Shown piece after piece: positions 51,394 to 60,316 of a stretch of 64,000 nucleotides of DNA. The translations under genes were made by a program, and so were the position numbers. The notes beneath the pieces are model-generated. The model did no database searches. It was not told the origin of the DNA and saw nothing but the letters and a program-made list of their open reading frames with translations. The stretch spans positions 930,001 to 994,000 of the forward strand of contig NZ_CP107772.1 in assembly GCF_036345155.1 (NCBI RefSeq), written 5' to 3'. This DNA is from Streptomyces sp. NBC_00582. Its GTDB lineage: Bacteria; Actinomycetota; Actinomycetes; Streptomycetales; Streptomycetaceae. Position 1 is the first letter of the stretch, and the number at the start of each line of letters is the position of its first letter.

Positions 51394-52270
51394 CTCGGCA
51401 GCCGACCTGACCGAGCGTCTGGGGGCCGTCCGCGGTGTCGTCTTCGACATGGACGGCACTCTGGTCCTGGGCGACCGGCGCAACCACGGGCTCACGCCCC
51501 TGCCCGGAGCCCGGGAACTCACCGCCGCCCTCACCGCCCGCGGTCTGCCCTGGGTCACCTTCACCAACGGCACCACCCGCACGCCCGAGGCCTACGCCGA
51601 GGCGCTGCGCCGCATCGGCTTCGACCTGCCCGACGCCGCCATGCTCACCCCCGCGACCAGCGCCGTCGACCACTTCCTGGCCATCGGACACCGCAGCGCG
51701 CTGGTGCTCGGCGGGGAGGGTCTGAAGGAGCCGCTCCGGCGGGCCGGCGTCGAGATCGTCGAGCCGAAGGGGAAACCGCAGGCCGACGCCGTACTGGTCG
51801 GCTGGTACCCGGAGTTCACCATGGACGACCTGGAGGCGGCCTGCCACGCCGTCTTCGGCGGCGCCACCCTGTACAGCAGCTCGCAGTCGGTGTTCTTCGC
51901 CAGCGCCGACGGCCGGGCCCTGGGCACGTCCCGGGCTATCTGCGCCATGATCAGCAGCGTCACGGGCGTCACCGAACAGATCGTGGGCAAGCCCTCGCTG
52001 ACCGGTCTGCGCTGCGCCGCGCGCCGGCTGGGCGTCGACCCGCGGCAGCTCGCCGTCGTCGGGGACGACCCGGAGCTGGAGATGGCGATGGCCCGGCGCG
52101 CCGACGCCCTCGGCATCGCGGTGGCCACGGGCATCCACCTGGCGGACCACTCGGCGGCACTGCCGCTCGAACAGCGCCCTCATCTCACCGTGGACGGCGT
52201 GGACGCCCTCCTCGACCTCCTGCCCAACGTCGTCGGAAGGCGGTCCGGCCCAGCCGGTGGAGCAAGGTAG
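51374..52270 (+). CDS. HAD-superfamily phosphatase (NagD-like)
   Basis: A 298-aa HAD hydrolase of the NagD/PNPase type: GVVFDMDGTLVLGDRRN (Asp nucleophile and acid/base), VTFTNGTTRTP, Lys in IVGKPSLTGL, and VVGDDPELEMAMARR. It may remove phosphate from a phosphorylated pathway compound or dead-end product. It overlaps the carboxyltransferase gene by 20 bp, so it belongs to the operon. Confidence 0.85.
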   Translation: MTAETADSAADLTERLGAVRGVVFDMDGTLVLGDRRNHGLTPLPGARELTAALTARGLPWVTFTNGTTRTPEAYAEALRRIGFDLPDAAMLTPATSAVDHFLAIGHRSALVLGGEGLKEPLRRAGVEIVEPKGKPQADAVLVGWYPEFTMDDLEAACHAVFGGATLYSSSQSVFFASADGRALGTSRAICAMISSVTGVTEQIVGKPSLTGLRCAARRLGVDPRQLAVVGDDPELEMAMARRADALGIAVATGIHLADHSAALPLEQRPHLTVDGVDALLDLLPNVVGRRSGPAGGAR

Positions 52271-52662
52271 CCACGGGAAACGGGTCTCCAGGTCAGGTTC
52301 GGGTGGACGGCCAGCCTGACGGGAGAGGGGGTGCAGGGGCATCGTGCGGACGCTCGCAATCCCGCTTGGTGTCCCTGCACGAGCCGGAGCTGCTGTCTCC
52401 TCCTCCGGGAGGAGCCGGGGCTACGGCCCGGGGAGACGTCGTGAGCGGCTCGGCCTGGCGGCCTTGTCCACCGCCGGATCTCCGGTTGAGGTCCACGGAC
52501 GCGCGCCACTGACGCGCGTCAGTAGAGCCGCCGGCGCGGCCAGTCCCGCAATTCCGCAGAGCCGCCCGCGGCGACGGGCCGCTCCTCACCGGCGCCGCCG
52601 ACACCGAGACGGCGGACTCCGGCTCCGCACAGGAGGCGGTCCGTCGGCGACGGCGGCAGTGA
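52271..52662. other. Non-coding gap with a 16-bp palindrome
   Basis: About 0.4 kb with no supported gene. The one clear element is the perfect palindrome ACTGACGCGCGTCAGT at 52508-52523, a possible operator or short hairpin. A weak hairpin (CTCCTCCGGGAGGAG) near 52400 could end the carboxylase operon. Confidence 0.5.
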
Positions 52663-53076
52663 TCATTCCACTGTCAGTAAGAAGATCACTGTGCCCAGGA
52701 TGAGGAGGAGCCCGCACAGTACGGCCGCGATGACGAGTGTGCCGGCGACGCGAGCAATCAACGTGCCCCAGAACTCTGCCCGCCGGCCGTCGGGAGTGTC
52801 GGTGCGCCAGTCTGACGGGATGTCGACGTCTCCCCCGGCGACGGCCGGCGCGGCCCTGTGTACATCCCCTGGGTGGAAGTAGTAGAAGGTCGGCTCCGCT
52901 CCCCACGTGCCCCGGCTTGCCCCGCCGAAGCTGCGGACGCGGACATCCGCACGACGGGCGACACCCGGCAGCCACATCTTGCGCACCGGCCACAGCTTCG
53001 CGACTTCGTCACTGCTGAGCCAGGGCTCCTCCTCATGTGCTGACTCCGGTGTTCCCGGCTCCGGCGTGTTCGGCAT
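52663..53076 (-). CDS. Hypothetical C-terminally anchored membrane protein
   Basis: A 137-aa protein: an acidic N-terminus (EPGTPESAHEEEPWLSSDEV), a middle region with WGAEPTFYYFHPGDV, and one strong C-terminal TM helix (LVIAAVLCGLLLILGTVIFL) ending TVE. GGGGAGG just before the ATG at 53076 decides the start against a longer frame. Unrecognised; tail-anchored topology is visible. Confidence 0.65.
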   Translation of the reverse strand: MPNTPEPGTPESAHEEEPWLSSDEVAKLWPVRKMWLPGVARRADVRVRSFGGASRGTWGAEPTFYYFHPGDVHRAAPAVAGGDVDIPSDWRTDTPDGRRAEFWGTLIARVAGTLVIAAVLCGLLLILGTVIFLLTVE

Positions 53077-53241
53077 GCCTCCCCCTCGATGCAGCAGGCA
53101 GTCAGTACACATCAGCTGCCCCGCACGCCGATAGAGCGCCGCGGCACGTGCGACACGGGACAGGCCCGGCCCTTCCGGACCGTCAGGCCCATCGTGCTTC
53201 GGCTCAGGTGCGCCGCCCACGGCGCAAGTGGCCCTGGGGGA

Positions 53242-53496
53242 TCAGAAGGACACGTCGATATAGTCGATGTCGGTGAACTCGACTTCCAGTTGTTCGGCGC
53301 GGCGTCCGTGGTCCTTGAAGTACAACTCCTGGATGCCCTCGGCGATGACCTCGTTGGGGCTCTGCGCGCCGATGCTCTGCTGCGCGTCGAACAGGCGCCG
53401 GGCGTACTCGGCCGGCAGGTGGACGGTGATGCGGCGCAGGCGGCCGTCGTCGGTGGTGCCGACGGGCGCGGTGTAGCCGAAGCGGGCACGGGCCAA
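53242..53496 (-). CDS. Small ribbon-helix-helix-like protein
   Basis: An 84-aa protein with an RHH-like pattern (RRITVHLPAEYARRLFDAQQ, then SPNEVIAEGIQELYFKDHG) and an acidic C-terminus rich in Asp/Glu. Possibly a DNA-binding antitoxin-like or regulatory protein, but no toxin partner is evident. The start is uncertain (TTG at 53496 gives this length). Confidence 0.5.
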   Translation of the reverse strand: MARARFGYTAPVGTTDDGRLRRITVHLPAEYARRLFDAQQSIGAQSPNEVIAEGIQELYFKDHGRRAEQLEVEFTDIDYIDVSF

Positions 53497-53636
53497 TTAA
53501 CCCTGGATTGATCCACGCTCCGAGGCTCCGGATGAAGCCCCGCCCTGTATGTGTCGGGGGGATGGGAAACCGAGGAGGTCTCCGTCACAGTGGGCGTGGG
53601 GGATCGTGGGGGCAGCCGAGGGGGAGAGGAAGGCCG

Positions 53637-54224
53637 ATGACGGAACCCGACCTGTTCGGGCTGACGGCCGTCGTGGTGAGGCAGCCGAAGCGTTCGTGGT
53701 GGCGCCGTTACCGGGGTCCCGAGCTGGCCGTGGCCACCGTGGAGGGGACACCACTCGCCGAGGTGACGAACATCGCCGACAGGGACTTCCACCTGGCCCG
53801 CATGTCGGGCGAGTTCATCGTCCGAATCGAGAAGCGCGCCCGGTTCGGCCTACTGCCCATGAGCCCGACGCACTTCCGGTTCATCGACGCCGACGGCCAG
53901 GAGGTCGGCCGCGCCCGCGCCTCAGGACCGGTCAAGACCCGGCAGCTGAGCTTCCGGACGGAGCGGAGCCGCCCGCTCTTCCTGACGCGGCTGGCTCACC
54001 TCTCGGCCGAATGGCAGCTCACCGAGACCGATCCACTGCGGACCCCGAAGCCGGAGACCCTCGGTCGTGTCACGGCGTCCACCGTCGACAAGTTGCTGGG
54101 GTTGCAGCAGTACGTCGCCGAATCGACCCCGCTCCTGGACGCCTCCGAGCGGCAGACCTTCCTCGCCATGGTCATCTGCCTGCATCTCCTGCGTTGGCCC
54201 CCGGGTGACGGATCCGCCACCTGA
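53637..54224 (+). CDS. Hypothetical protein
   Basis: A 195-aa protein not recognised. The first 140 residues look beta-rich (AVATVEGTPLAEVTNI, GEFIVRIEKRARFGLLPMSP, FRFIDADGQEVGRARAS), possibly a LURP-one/scramblase-like beta barrel; the C-terminal 50 residues are helical (DKLLGLQQYVAE, TFLAMVICLHLL). GGAGAGGAAGG upstream fixes the ATG. No link to neighbours. Confidence 0.6.
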   Translation: MTEPDLFGLTAVVVRQPKRSWWRRYRGPELAVATVEGTPLAEVTNIADRDFHLARMSGEFIVRIEKRARFGLLPMSPTHFRFIDADGQEVGRARASGPVKTRQLSFRTERSRPLFLTRLAHLSAEWQLTETDPLRTPKPETLGRVTASTVDKLLGLQQYVAESTPLLDASERQTFLAMVICLHLLRWPPGDGSAT

Positions 54225-54352
54225 ACAGGGGTCCCCCGCGCCCGTTCGCGGTTGTTCCGTTGAGCGGACGCTCGAGCGACAGGCCGCATGACAGCCCCCC
54301 ATGCTGATGGCTCCGATCACACGGCATACGAGGAAGAGGCACAGGGGGACCG

Positions 54353-55045
54353 ATGAGAGAAGCGGCAAAGCCAACGGGGCGTCAGGGGTACGCCAGGACG
54401 GCCGCCGGGCTGCGCAGGCGGGCGGCTCGCGTGGCGCGCTCGCCCAAGGCGGTGGTGGTGGTCGTGGCGGCACTGGTGGCCGCCGCCTTCGCCGTGACAC
54501 CCGCCTACGCCGACGATCCCGGGCTGAACTGCGCGGTCACCGCCACCGCCACGGTGTCCGTGACACCGTCACCGGTTGTGTACGGGCACAACGCCCTGGT
54601 GCGGTGGAGCGCGGACTGCGTGGACAACACGGCCGAGGACGCGCTGGTGATCACTGGGCCGGGCTTCAACCCCTCCACCATGGTCTTCCCGGTCGGTGGC
54701 GGATCGCAGTCGGTGTTCATCGACCAGCCCGGCACCGCCAGTTGGAACATCACGGTGGTCGACACCTCCTCGCCCACCGGATTCAGCAGGAGCCTGGCCT
54801 CCGTCTCGGCGTCGGTCACCGGTGTCACGACCGTGCCCGACGTGCGGGGTGCCACACAGGCACAGGCCACCCAGGCGCTCAGGGCCGCCGGATACGTGCT
54901 CGGCAGCGTGGGCAGTGTCGTCGACTGCGAGAGCGTCAACCGGGTCAGGTCGCAGAGTCCGAGCGCGGGCACCGTACTGCTCCCGGGTTCCCCCGTCTCG
55001 ATCACACTCGGAAGGAGGCCCACGCCGCCGGCCCAGTGCCAGTGA
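54353..55045 (+). CDS. Exported PASTA-domain protein
   Basis: A 230-aa protein. A basic N-terminus and hydrophobic segment (AVVVVVAALVAAAFAVTPAYA) form a signal peptide or anchor; an Ig-like beta region follows, with two Cys (LNCAVTAT, SADCVDN). One PASTA domain ends it (TTVPDVRGATQAQATQALRA to PGSPVSITLG) with a third Cys. PASTA domains bind peptidoglycan or beta-lactam-like ligands; no kinase or transpeptidase domain is present, so a wall-binding role is likely. Confidence 0.8.
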   Translation: MREAAKPTGRQGYARTAAGLRRRAARVARSPKAVVVVVAALVAAAFAVTPAYADDPGLNCAVTATATVSVTPSPVVYGHNALVRWSADCVDNTAEDALVITGPGFNPSTMVFPVGGGSQSVFIDQPGTASWNITVVDTSSPTGFSRSLASVSASVTGVTTVPDVRGATQAQATQALRAAGYVLGSVGSVVDCESVNRVRSQSPSAGTVLLPGSPVSITLGRRPTPPAQCQ

Positions 55046-55207
55046 TCCGGCCGGTTCCCCACGAGGTGCCGCGTCGACGAGCGAGGCGTTGAGTAACGGC
55101 TACTCATGTTCCGTTCCGCCGCACGAGGCATCCTCGCAGGGGCGGGCGGCCGGTCGTTCGGGTCCGGCCCGGGAGCCAGGCACTTGTCGGGAGCGCCGGG
55201 GGGAACG

Positions 55208-55939
55208 GTGACGGGCTTGAACGGGCAACGGGGAGTGTCCTCGCCGGAGGGCAGCGGGCGGAGTGTGCTGGAAGGCGCCTTCAGACTCCTGGACGTGGTG
55301 GAGCGGCAGGGCGAAGCCGGTCTGAGCACGCTGGCCGCGGAGTGCGGACTGCCCAGGACGACCGCGTACCGGCTGCTGGACCAACTGGTCGGGCTGCGTG
55401 CGGTCGAGCGACGCGGGCGCGGCTACCGGCTGGGGCCGCGTCTGTTCCGCCTCGGGCAGGGGTGGCAGCCGTACTCCGGGCTGCGCTCCGCCGCACGGGA
55501 GCCGGCACGCCGACTGGCGCGTGCCACGGGCACCATGGTGGGGGTGAGTGTGCTGAGCGAGGGGCGGACGCTGGTCCTCGACTGGACGGTCTGCGTGACG
55601 GACGACGCGCTTGCTCCCCTCTGTGACGAGGCGGTGTGGCCTTGGTTCACCGCGGCGGGCAAGGTGCTGGTGGCCGGGGCACCGGCGGAACTTCCGCCGG
55701 GCCCGTCACCGGCCTCCTGGAGGGCCGAGGCGGCGGCGATCCGGGAGCGGGGTGTCGCGTACGACCGGGAGGAGGTGGTTCCGGGGGTCTGCTGCGCCGC
55801 GGTCCCGCTGCGCGGCGCGGGCGGCACCCCGGTGGCGGCTCTGTGTGTGGTGACCGACCCCGCACACCGCCTGGACCGGCTCGCGGACGCCCTGGACCGC
55901 ACCGGCAGAGCCATCGGCGCGCGGCTGCGCCACCGATGA
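55208..55939 (+). CDS. IclR-family transcriptional regulator
   Basis: A 243-aa regulator: N-terminal winged helix (VLEGAFRLLDVVERQGEAGL, TLAAECGLPRTTAYRLLDQL) and an effector domain that is shorter and less conserved than usual (WFTAAGKVLVAGAP, REEVVPGVCCAAVPLRG, PVAALCVVTDP). GTG at 55208 with GGGGGGA upstream is preferred; an ATG at 55106 would add 34 residues. No divergent target with an obvious operator; target unknown. Confidence 0.8.
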   Translation: MTGLNGQRGVSSPEGSGRSVLEGAFRLLDVVERQGEAGLSTLAAECGLPRTTAYRLLDQLVGLRAVERRGRGYRLGPRLFRLGQGWQPYSGLRSAAREPARRLARATGTMVGVSVLSEGRTLVLDWTVCVTDDALAPLCDEAVWPWFTAAGKVLVAGAPAELPPGPSPASWRAEAAAIRERGVAYDREEVVPGVCCAAVPLRGAGGTPVAALCVVTDPAHRLDRLADALDRTGRAIGARLRHR

Positions 55940-56023
55940 AACGCAAGGTCTCGGTGGCGCGAAGGGTGTGCTCGATCCCGGTGCCGGCCGCGCGGCGGGC
56001 ACCGGGGGACGAGGTCGGGTTCT

Positions 56024-56875
56024 TCAGGGGCAGGTGGGTACGCCGTCCAGCCAGGCCGGGCCCTTGATGTAGATGTTCGTCATCCACGCCTTGTAGTCGG
56101 GCAGATAGGCCCAGGCGTCGTTGGTGTAGCCGTCGGAGGTGACGACCTCCGCGTGCTTCTGGCACTCGACGCGGATGGTGGTGGAGTCGGAGAAGGCGTA
56201 GACACGGCCGGCACGGACGGAGGGTGCCTCCTTCGTCCAGACCCCGGTGCCCCAGGTCTGGAAGACGTGTCCGGTGACCGCACCGGTGTTGACGCGGACG
56301 GCCCCGAAGTAGTCGCCGCCCAGGCGGACATCACTGACCATCAGGCGCGTGCCCGACTGCTTCGCCTCGACCATCTTGCCCGCGCCGAGGTAGATCGCGA
56401 TGTGGTGCAGGTCCTGGCGGGTGCCGTAGGCCAGCAGATCGCCGGGAAGCAGCGGGGCGGTGCCCTCGGCGGCGGTGAAGCGGGCGGCCGCGCGGACCGT
56501 GTAGTACTGCTGGCTGGCCACGCCGTTGAGGATGTCGGAGCCGGCGGCCTGCGCGTAGGCGTACCGGACCAGGCCCGAGCAGTCGAAGCCGCGCCGCTCG
56601 GGGTCGTGTTCGCTGGCCGGGTCGGTGGGGTCGACCTGGCCGTAGGTGGCGCCGGGCTGGGCGCCGTGGCCGCCGCCCCAGGTGTACCAGGTGCCCGCGT
56701 CGACCTGGGCGCAGGCGGCGGCGATCGCGCGCTCGGCGGCGGCGGAGCCGCCGGAGGCGAGGACTCCGCAGCCGCTTGCCGCCGGGGCGGCCGGCGCGGC
56801 GACGGCCGCGGGTGCCCACAGGAGAAGGGCGATCAGCCCGATGAGTGTGCCGATGATTCCGGTCCGCCGTAGCAT
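56024..56875 (-). CDS. Secreted NlpC/P60 cell-wall hydrolase
   Basis: A 283-aa exported protein with signal peptide (MLRRTGIIGTLIGLIALLLW, APAAVAAPA). The NlpC/P60 domain has catalytic Cys in RRGFDCSGLVRYAYAQAA, His in LHHIAIYLG and a third polar residue after MVEAKQSG. The C-terminal about 80 residues form an additional SH3-like domain. It should cleave peptidoglycan stem peptides. GGGGG about 8 nt upstream sets the ATG at 56875 rather than an upstream start. Confidence 0.87.
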   Translation of the reverse strand: MLRRTGIIGTLIGLIALLLWAPAAVAAPAAPAASGCGVLASGGSAAAERAIAAACAQVDAGTWYTWGGGHGAQPGATYGQVDPTDPASEHDPERRGFDCSGLVRYAYAQAAGSDILNGVASQQYYTVRAAARFTAAEGTAPLLPGDLLAYGTRQDLHHIAIYLGAGKMVEAKQSGTRLMVSDVRLGGDYFGAVRVNTGAVTGHVFQTWGTGVWTKEAPSVRAGRVYAFSDSTTIRVECQKHAEVVTSDGYTNDAWAYLPDYKAWMTNIYIKGPAWLDGVPTCP

Positions 56876-57019
56876 GCCGGGACCCCCGTTTTCCTTGATG
56901 CGTGCATGGTCGTGCACCAGCCTGCCGACCGGGACCCGGCGGGTCGAGCACCCCGCGTCGCCCACTCCGACGGGCAACGGGAAACCCTTGGGAAACCCCC
57001 TCCCACCGGCGGAGTCCGC

Positions 57020-57307
57020 TCACGCACCGTCAGGGCCGCGTGCACGCGGGGGTGACGGACACGGCCCCGCGCGCCTCGGACGGTGTCGAGGCGGGTGCCG
57101 CGGTAGAGAGCGGACGGGTCACGGTGCTCGCGCTCCCGTTCGGCGGCGGCGTGGGTGAGTTGCTGGTGGATGAGGAGTCCGGCCCGGTCGGCGTGGATCC
57201 AGTCGCGCAGAGTCGTCGGCGGGCGCGGCCTGGGCGGCGCCGCTCATCGCCACCACTGCCGTGGCCGCGTTCGCGAACGCGGCGGCGGCCCTCAACATCT
57301 TGCCCAT
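57020..57307 (-). pseudogene. Frameshifted small secreted protein gene
   Basis: ATG at 57307 (GGGGGA upstream) begins a signal peptide (MGKMLRAAAAFANAATAVVA then MSGAAQAAPADDS). Directly after ADD, coding bias moves to the +1 frame, which reads LRDWIHADRAGLLIHQQLTH and continues with high GC3 to about 57020, whereas the original frame turns Arg/Pro-rich and stops at 57119. A one-base indel, natural or a sequencing error, would explain this. Confidence 0.45.
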
Positions 57308-57483
57308 GTTTCCCCCTGGCGGGTCTCCTGCGTCGTCGCAGGCCGTGCTTCGAGCTGACGGGATCGGCCTGTCCCGGGGGGCCACCGGGGTCGACGGGTT
57401 TCCCGTCGTCCATCCGGGGGGACGCCGGGAAACCCCGCGTGAGCTGGGGTTTCACGGGTCGGCGGTTAACACCTCTCACAACT

Positions 57484-57514
57484 CCGGCCCCTCACCATGT
57501 AGGTGAGGGGCCGG
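57484..57514 (-). terminator. tRNA terminator
   Basis: A perfect 13-bp stem (CCGGCCCCTCACC / GGTGAGGGGCCGG) with loop ATGTA, starting 6 bp downstream of the tRNA 3' end. Confidence 0.85.
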
Positions 57515-57520
57515 ATCTCG

Positions 57521-57594
57521 TAGCGCGGGCCGGATTTGAACCAGCGACCTCTGGGTTATGAGCCCAGCGAGCTACCGAGCTGCTCCACCGCGCG
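57521..57594 (-). tRNA. Initiator tRNA-fMet (CAT anticodon)
   Basis: Read on the minus strand, the 74-nt cloverleaf has a mismatch at the first acceptor pair (C1/U72), the D-loop GAGCAGCTCGGTAGCTC, anticodon stem CTGGG / CCCAG with the three consecutive G-C pairs of initiator tRNAs, anticodon CAT in CTCATAA, and T-loop GGTTCAAATCC. The CCA end is not encoded. The C1 mismatch plus GGG/CCC stem distinguishes it from elongator tRNA-Met. Confidence 0.95.
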
Positions 57595-57947
57595 TCGGTA
57601 GAACCAGCGTACGTCATGCCGGTGGAACCGGGCAGGGATTTACCGCGAGGCACGAGGCGGAGGCCGCTCCACAACGGGGACGGCATCAGGTCCGGCACAG
57701 CGACGGGCCCTCGCGAGGTGTGCGTCCATTAGCCTGTTCGCCGACCTCCGGCGATTGCTCCCCCATCGCGATACCCACGCGCCTGACCTGCGCGCACGCC
57801 CACCCGCCGAGGCCGTGTACGCCTGTCCGAACCTCACTCGGCCGAACCCTCCGGTTGCGGATCTGACGCATCGTCGGTTGCCTCGTCAGTGGCGTGCACA
57901 CAGGCGCCGCACGGACAGGCCGCAAGTCGCTCAGCTGGAGGGTTCTC
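57595..57947. other. Intergenic gap
   Basis: About 350 bp between the tRNA 5' end and the surface-protein start. It must contain the tRNA promoter (minus strand) and a promoter for 57948-59221. No gene, repeat or operator could be supported. Confidence 0.5.
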
Positions 57948-58433
57948 GTGGGCATCACACACGTTGGTATCGGTATCGGCCTGATGGCCGGTGCCCTCGC
58001 TCTGCAGATTCCGGTCGCCGCCGCCGCCGAAGACTCCGGTCTCGACATCCGGCAGGGCGCCCACGGTTCCACGGTCACCGTCAGCACCACCGCCTGCGGC
58101 CCGGACGTGACCTACGGCAAGGGAGAGTCGGAGCTGGCAGGAGCGTTCCATCTCTTCGAAGGCGACAGGAAGGGTGTCCTCACCGGCGAGTTCATCGTGC
58201 CGGAAGGATCTTCGGCCGGCACCGACACCGTCACCGTCAAATGCCCGCCGCGGATCAAAATCACGGATTCGTACCAGCTCACCGCACGCCGGCCCGACGG
58301 CGCCGTCGAAGCCGGTTTCGGGCCGGCGGGGAACACGGGCCCGCAACTCGCCCTCGGCGCGGCGCTCATCGCCGCGGCCGCGGCCGGAGGGACGGTGAGA
58401 ATGCGTCACCGCTCGAGCGTGAAGGGGAACTGA
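57948..58433 (+). CDS. Exported surface protein paired with a class F sortase
   Basis: A 161-aa protein with a signal peptide (GITHVGIGIGLMAGALALQI, PVAAAAE), a compact extracellular domain with two Cys (TTACGPDVTYG, VKCPPRIKI), and a C-terminal GPQLALGAALIAAAAAGGTV membrane segment followed by RMRHR, the layout of sortase-dependent or tail-anchored proteins. No clean LPxTG is visible. GGAGG 6 nt upstream supports the GTG start. The sortase gene follows 104 bp later. Confidence 0.75.
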   Translation: MGITHVGIGIGLMAGALALQIPVAAAAEDSGLDIRQGAHGSTVTVSTTACGPDVTYGKGESELAGAFHLFEGDRKGVLTGEFIVPEGSSAGTDTVTVKCPPRIKITDSYQLTARRPDGAVEAGFGPAGNTGPQLALGAALIAAAAAGGTVRMRHRSSVKGN

Positions 58434-58537
58434 CGGCCCGTGTCCCGGCGGCTCCCGTTGCCTACCCCTTCCCGGGAGCCGCGGGAAACCGATCGCCCCG
58501 CCCCCCTCCTCCCGTACCAGGCAGAGATCCGAACGCG

Positions 58538-59221
58538 ATGACCTCCAGGCGCACCACCCCCACGCCCTCGTCCTCGTCCTCGTTCATTCCTTCAGCCGGA
58601 CTTCTCCTGTGGACGCTCGTGGCCGGCGCCGTGCTGGTCGCCGGCGCGCTGCACTACGAGCAGCCGCCACAGCCTTCGGCGGACCAGGCCTTCCCTCCCC
58701 TGCCCGGCCCCCCAGCCGCCCACCACACCGTCCTCCCGGAAGACCTCGCCGTCCCCCCGCTGCCGCCCGCCGACCCCCTGCGGCTCCGGATCCCCGCCAT
58801 CAACGTCGACGCCGCTCTCACCAAACTGCACCTCGACGCGAAGGGAGCGCTCAAGCCGCCGCCGGCCGACGACCCCAACCTCGCCGGCTGGTACAGCGAA
58901 GGCACACCGCCAGGATCCGCCGGCACGGCCATCACCACCGGCCACGTGGACCTGCGCACCGGCAACCACGGCGTCTTCTACGGACTCGGCGCCCTCACCA
59001 AAGGCAACACGATCGAGATCGACCGGGCCGATCGGCGCACGGCCGTCTTCACCATCGAGGCCATCGAGGTCCACGACAAGACCCGTTTCCCGAACGAGAA
59101 GGTGTACGGCAGCACCGGACGCCCCGAACTACGCGTCATCACCTGCGGCGGCGGCTTCACCAAGCAGACCGGCTACCAGGGCAACGTCGTCGTGTACGCA
59201 ACACTCACCACGGTCATCTAG
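58538..59221 (+). CDS. Class F sortase
   Basis: A 227-aa sortase: N-terminal membrane anchor (GLLLWTLVAGAVLVAGAL), Pro-rich linker, then the catalytic beta barrel with RIPAINVDAAL, catalytic His in ITTGHVD, Cys in RVITCGGGF, and a basic/aromatic stretch around. It should cleave a sorting signal and attach the protein to the wall or process it; the upstream gene is the likely substrate. Confidence 0.87.
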   Translation: MTSRRTTPTPSSSSSFIPSAGLLLWTLVAGAVLVAGALHYEQPPQPSADQAFPPLPGPPAAHHTVLPEDLAVPPLPPADPLRLRIPAINVDAALTKLHLDAKGALKPPPADDPNLAGWYSEGTPPGSAGTAITTGHVDLRTGNHGVFYGLGALTKGNTIEIDRADRRTAVFTIEAIEVHDKTRFPNEKVYGSTGRPELRVITCGGGFTKQTGYQGNVVVYATLTTVI

Positions 59222-59253
59222 CCACCGCACCCTCCCGGCACCGGACAAGGCCG

Positions 59254-60246
59254 TTACGCGGCGGCCCGCGCTGCCGGGGCCTTCGTGAGGTGGCGGGCGA
59301 GGTAGTTGTTCCGGGCGTGGCGGAAGCTCTCCGCGAGGTGGGACTGCGGGGCGAACAGGTCGAAGGCGTGGTAGGCGCCGGGGTAGAGGTGCAGCTCGAC
59401 CGGAACGCCGTCGGCGCGCAGCCGCGCCGCGTAGTCGAGGTTCTCGTCGCGGAAGACGTCGAGTTCACCGACGCCGATGAAGGTCGGGGGCAGGCCGGTG
59501 AGGTCGGTCGCCCGGGAGGCGGCGGCGTAGGGCGTGACGTCCTCGGTGCCGGCGCGGTCGCCGAGGATCGCCTGCCAGGCGAGGAGATTGGTCGCGCGGT
59601 CCCAGATGCCGATGTCGGTGATCCGCAGACTCGAGTCGGTCGTGTTGCGGTCGTCGAGCATCGGGTACTGCAGCATCTGGAACAGGGGGGTCGCCGCGCC
59701 GCGGGCGCGGATCAGAAGGGCGGTTGCGGCGGCGATGCCTGCGCCACCGCTCTGGCCGGCCAGCCCGACCCGGGTGGGGTCGAGGCCGAGATCGGCGGCA
59801 TGGTCGCCGATCCACCGGTAGGCGGCGTATCCGTCCTCGGCGGCGCCGGGCGCGGGGGTTTCCGGGGCCAGGCGGTAGTCGACGGCGGCGACGGCGCAGC
59901 CGAGTGCCGCGGACAGTTGCTTGAGCCAGGGTGCGTCCTGGGCGGCGAAGCCGAGCACCTGCCCACCGCCGTGGAACCACACGATGACCGGCAGCGGTCC
60001 GGGCGCGTTCCGCGGACGCAGCAGCAGGAGGGGGACGTCGGAGGCGTCGGCGCGCGGCACGTGGAGCTCGTCGGCGGTGACGGTGGGCTCGTCGGGGATG
60101 GTGGCGGCGATGGTTTCGGCGAGCGCGCGGACGGCCTCGCGGGTGGCGGGGATGTCGGTCAGGTCGAAGACACCGTTCGGGCCGAACGGCATGGCCTGGA
60201 GTGCTGCGGCGAGTTCGCTGTCGATCGCGGGGCGGGAGCTGGACAT
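59254..60246 (-). CDS. Alpha/beta hydrolase, hormone-sensitive-lipase family
   Basis: A 330-aa esterase: oxyanion HGGG (VIVWFHGGGQVLG), nucleophile elbow GQSGGAGIAA, catalytic Asp in GELDVFRDEN, His in YHAFDLF. Typical length and motif order of HSL-family carboxylesterases. It lies 70 bp downstream of the SDR-like gene on the same strand; both are probably repressed by the divergent TetR at 61377. Confidence 0.88.
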   Translation of the reverse strand: MSSSRPAIDSELAAALQAMPFGPNGVFDLTDIPATREAVRALAETIAATIPDEPTVTADELHVPRADASDVPLLLLRPRNAPGPLPVIVWFHGGGQVLGFAAQDAPWLKQLSAALGCAVAAVDYRLAPETPAPGAAEDGYAAYRWIGDHAADLGLDPTRVGLAGQSGGAGIAAATALLIRARGAATPLFQMLQYPMLDDRNTTDSSLRITDIGIWDRATNLLAWQAILGDRAGTEDVTPYAAASRATDLTGLPPTFIGVGELDVFRDENLDYAARLRADGVPVELHLYPGAYHAFDLFAPQSHLAESFRHARNNYLARHLTKAPAARAAA

Positions 60247-60316
60247 GGTTCTGCCTTCCTGGGAGGGGGTCTGCGTCGAGGCGCGGAGACCCTGGGGCGC
60301 GGGGAAAAAGGGGGGC

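Noticed and set aside
57521..57594. tRNA-fMet as an integration site of a mobile element
   Set aside because: No integrase, excisionase or duplicated tRNA 3' end was seen on either side.
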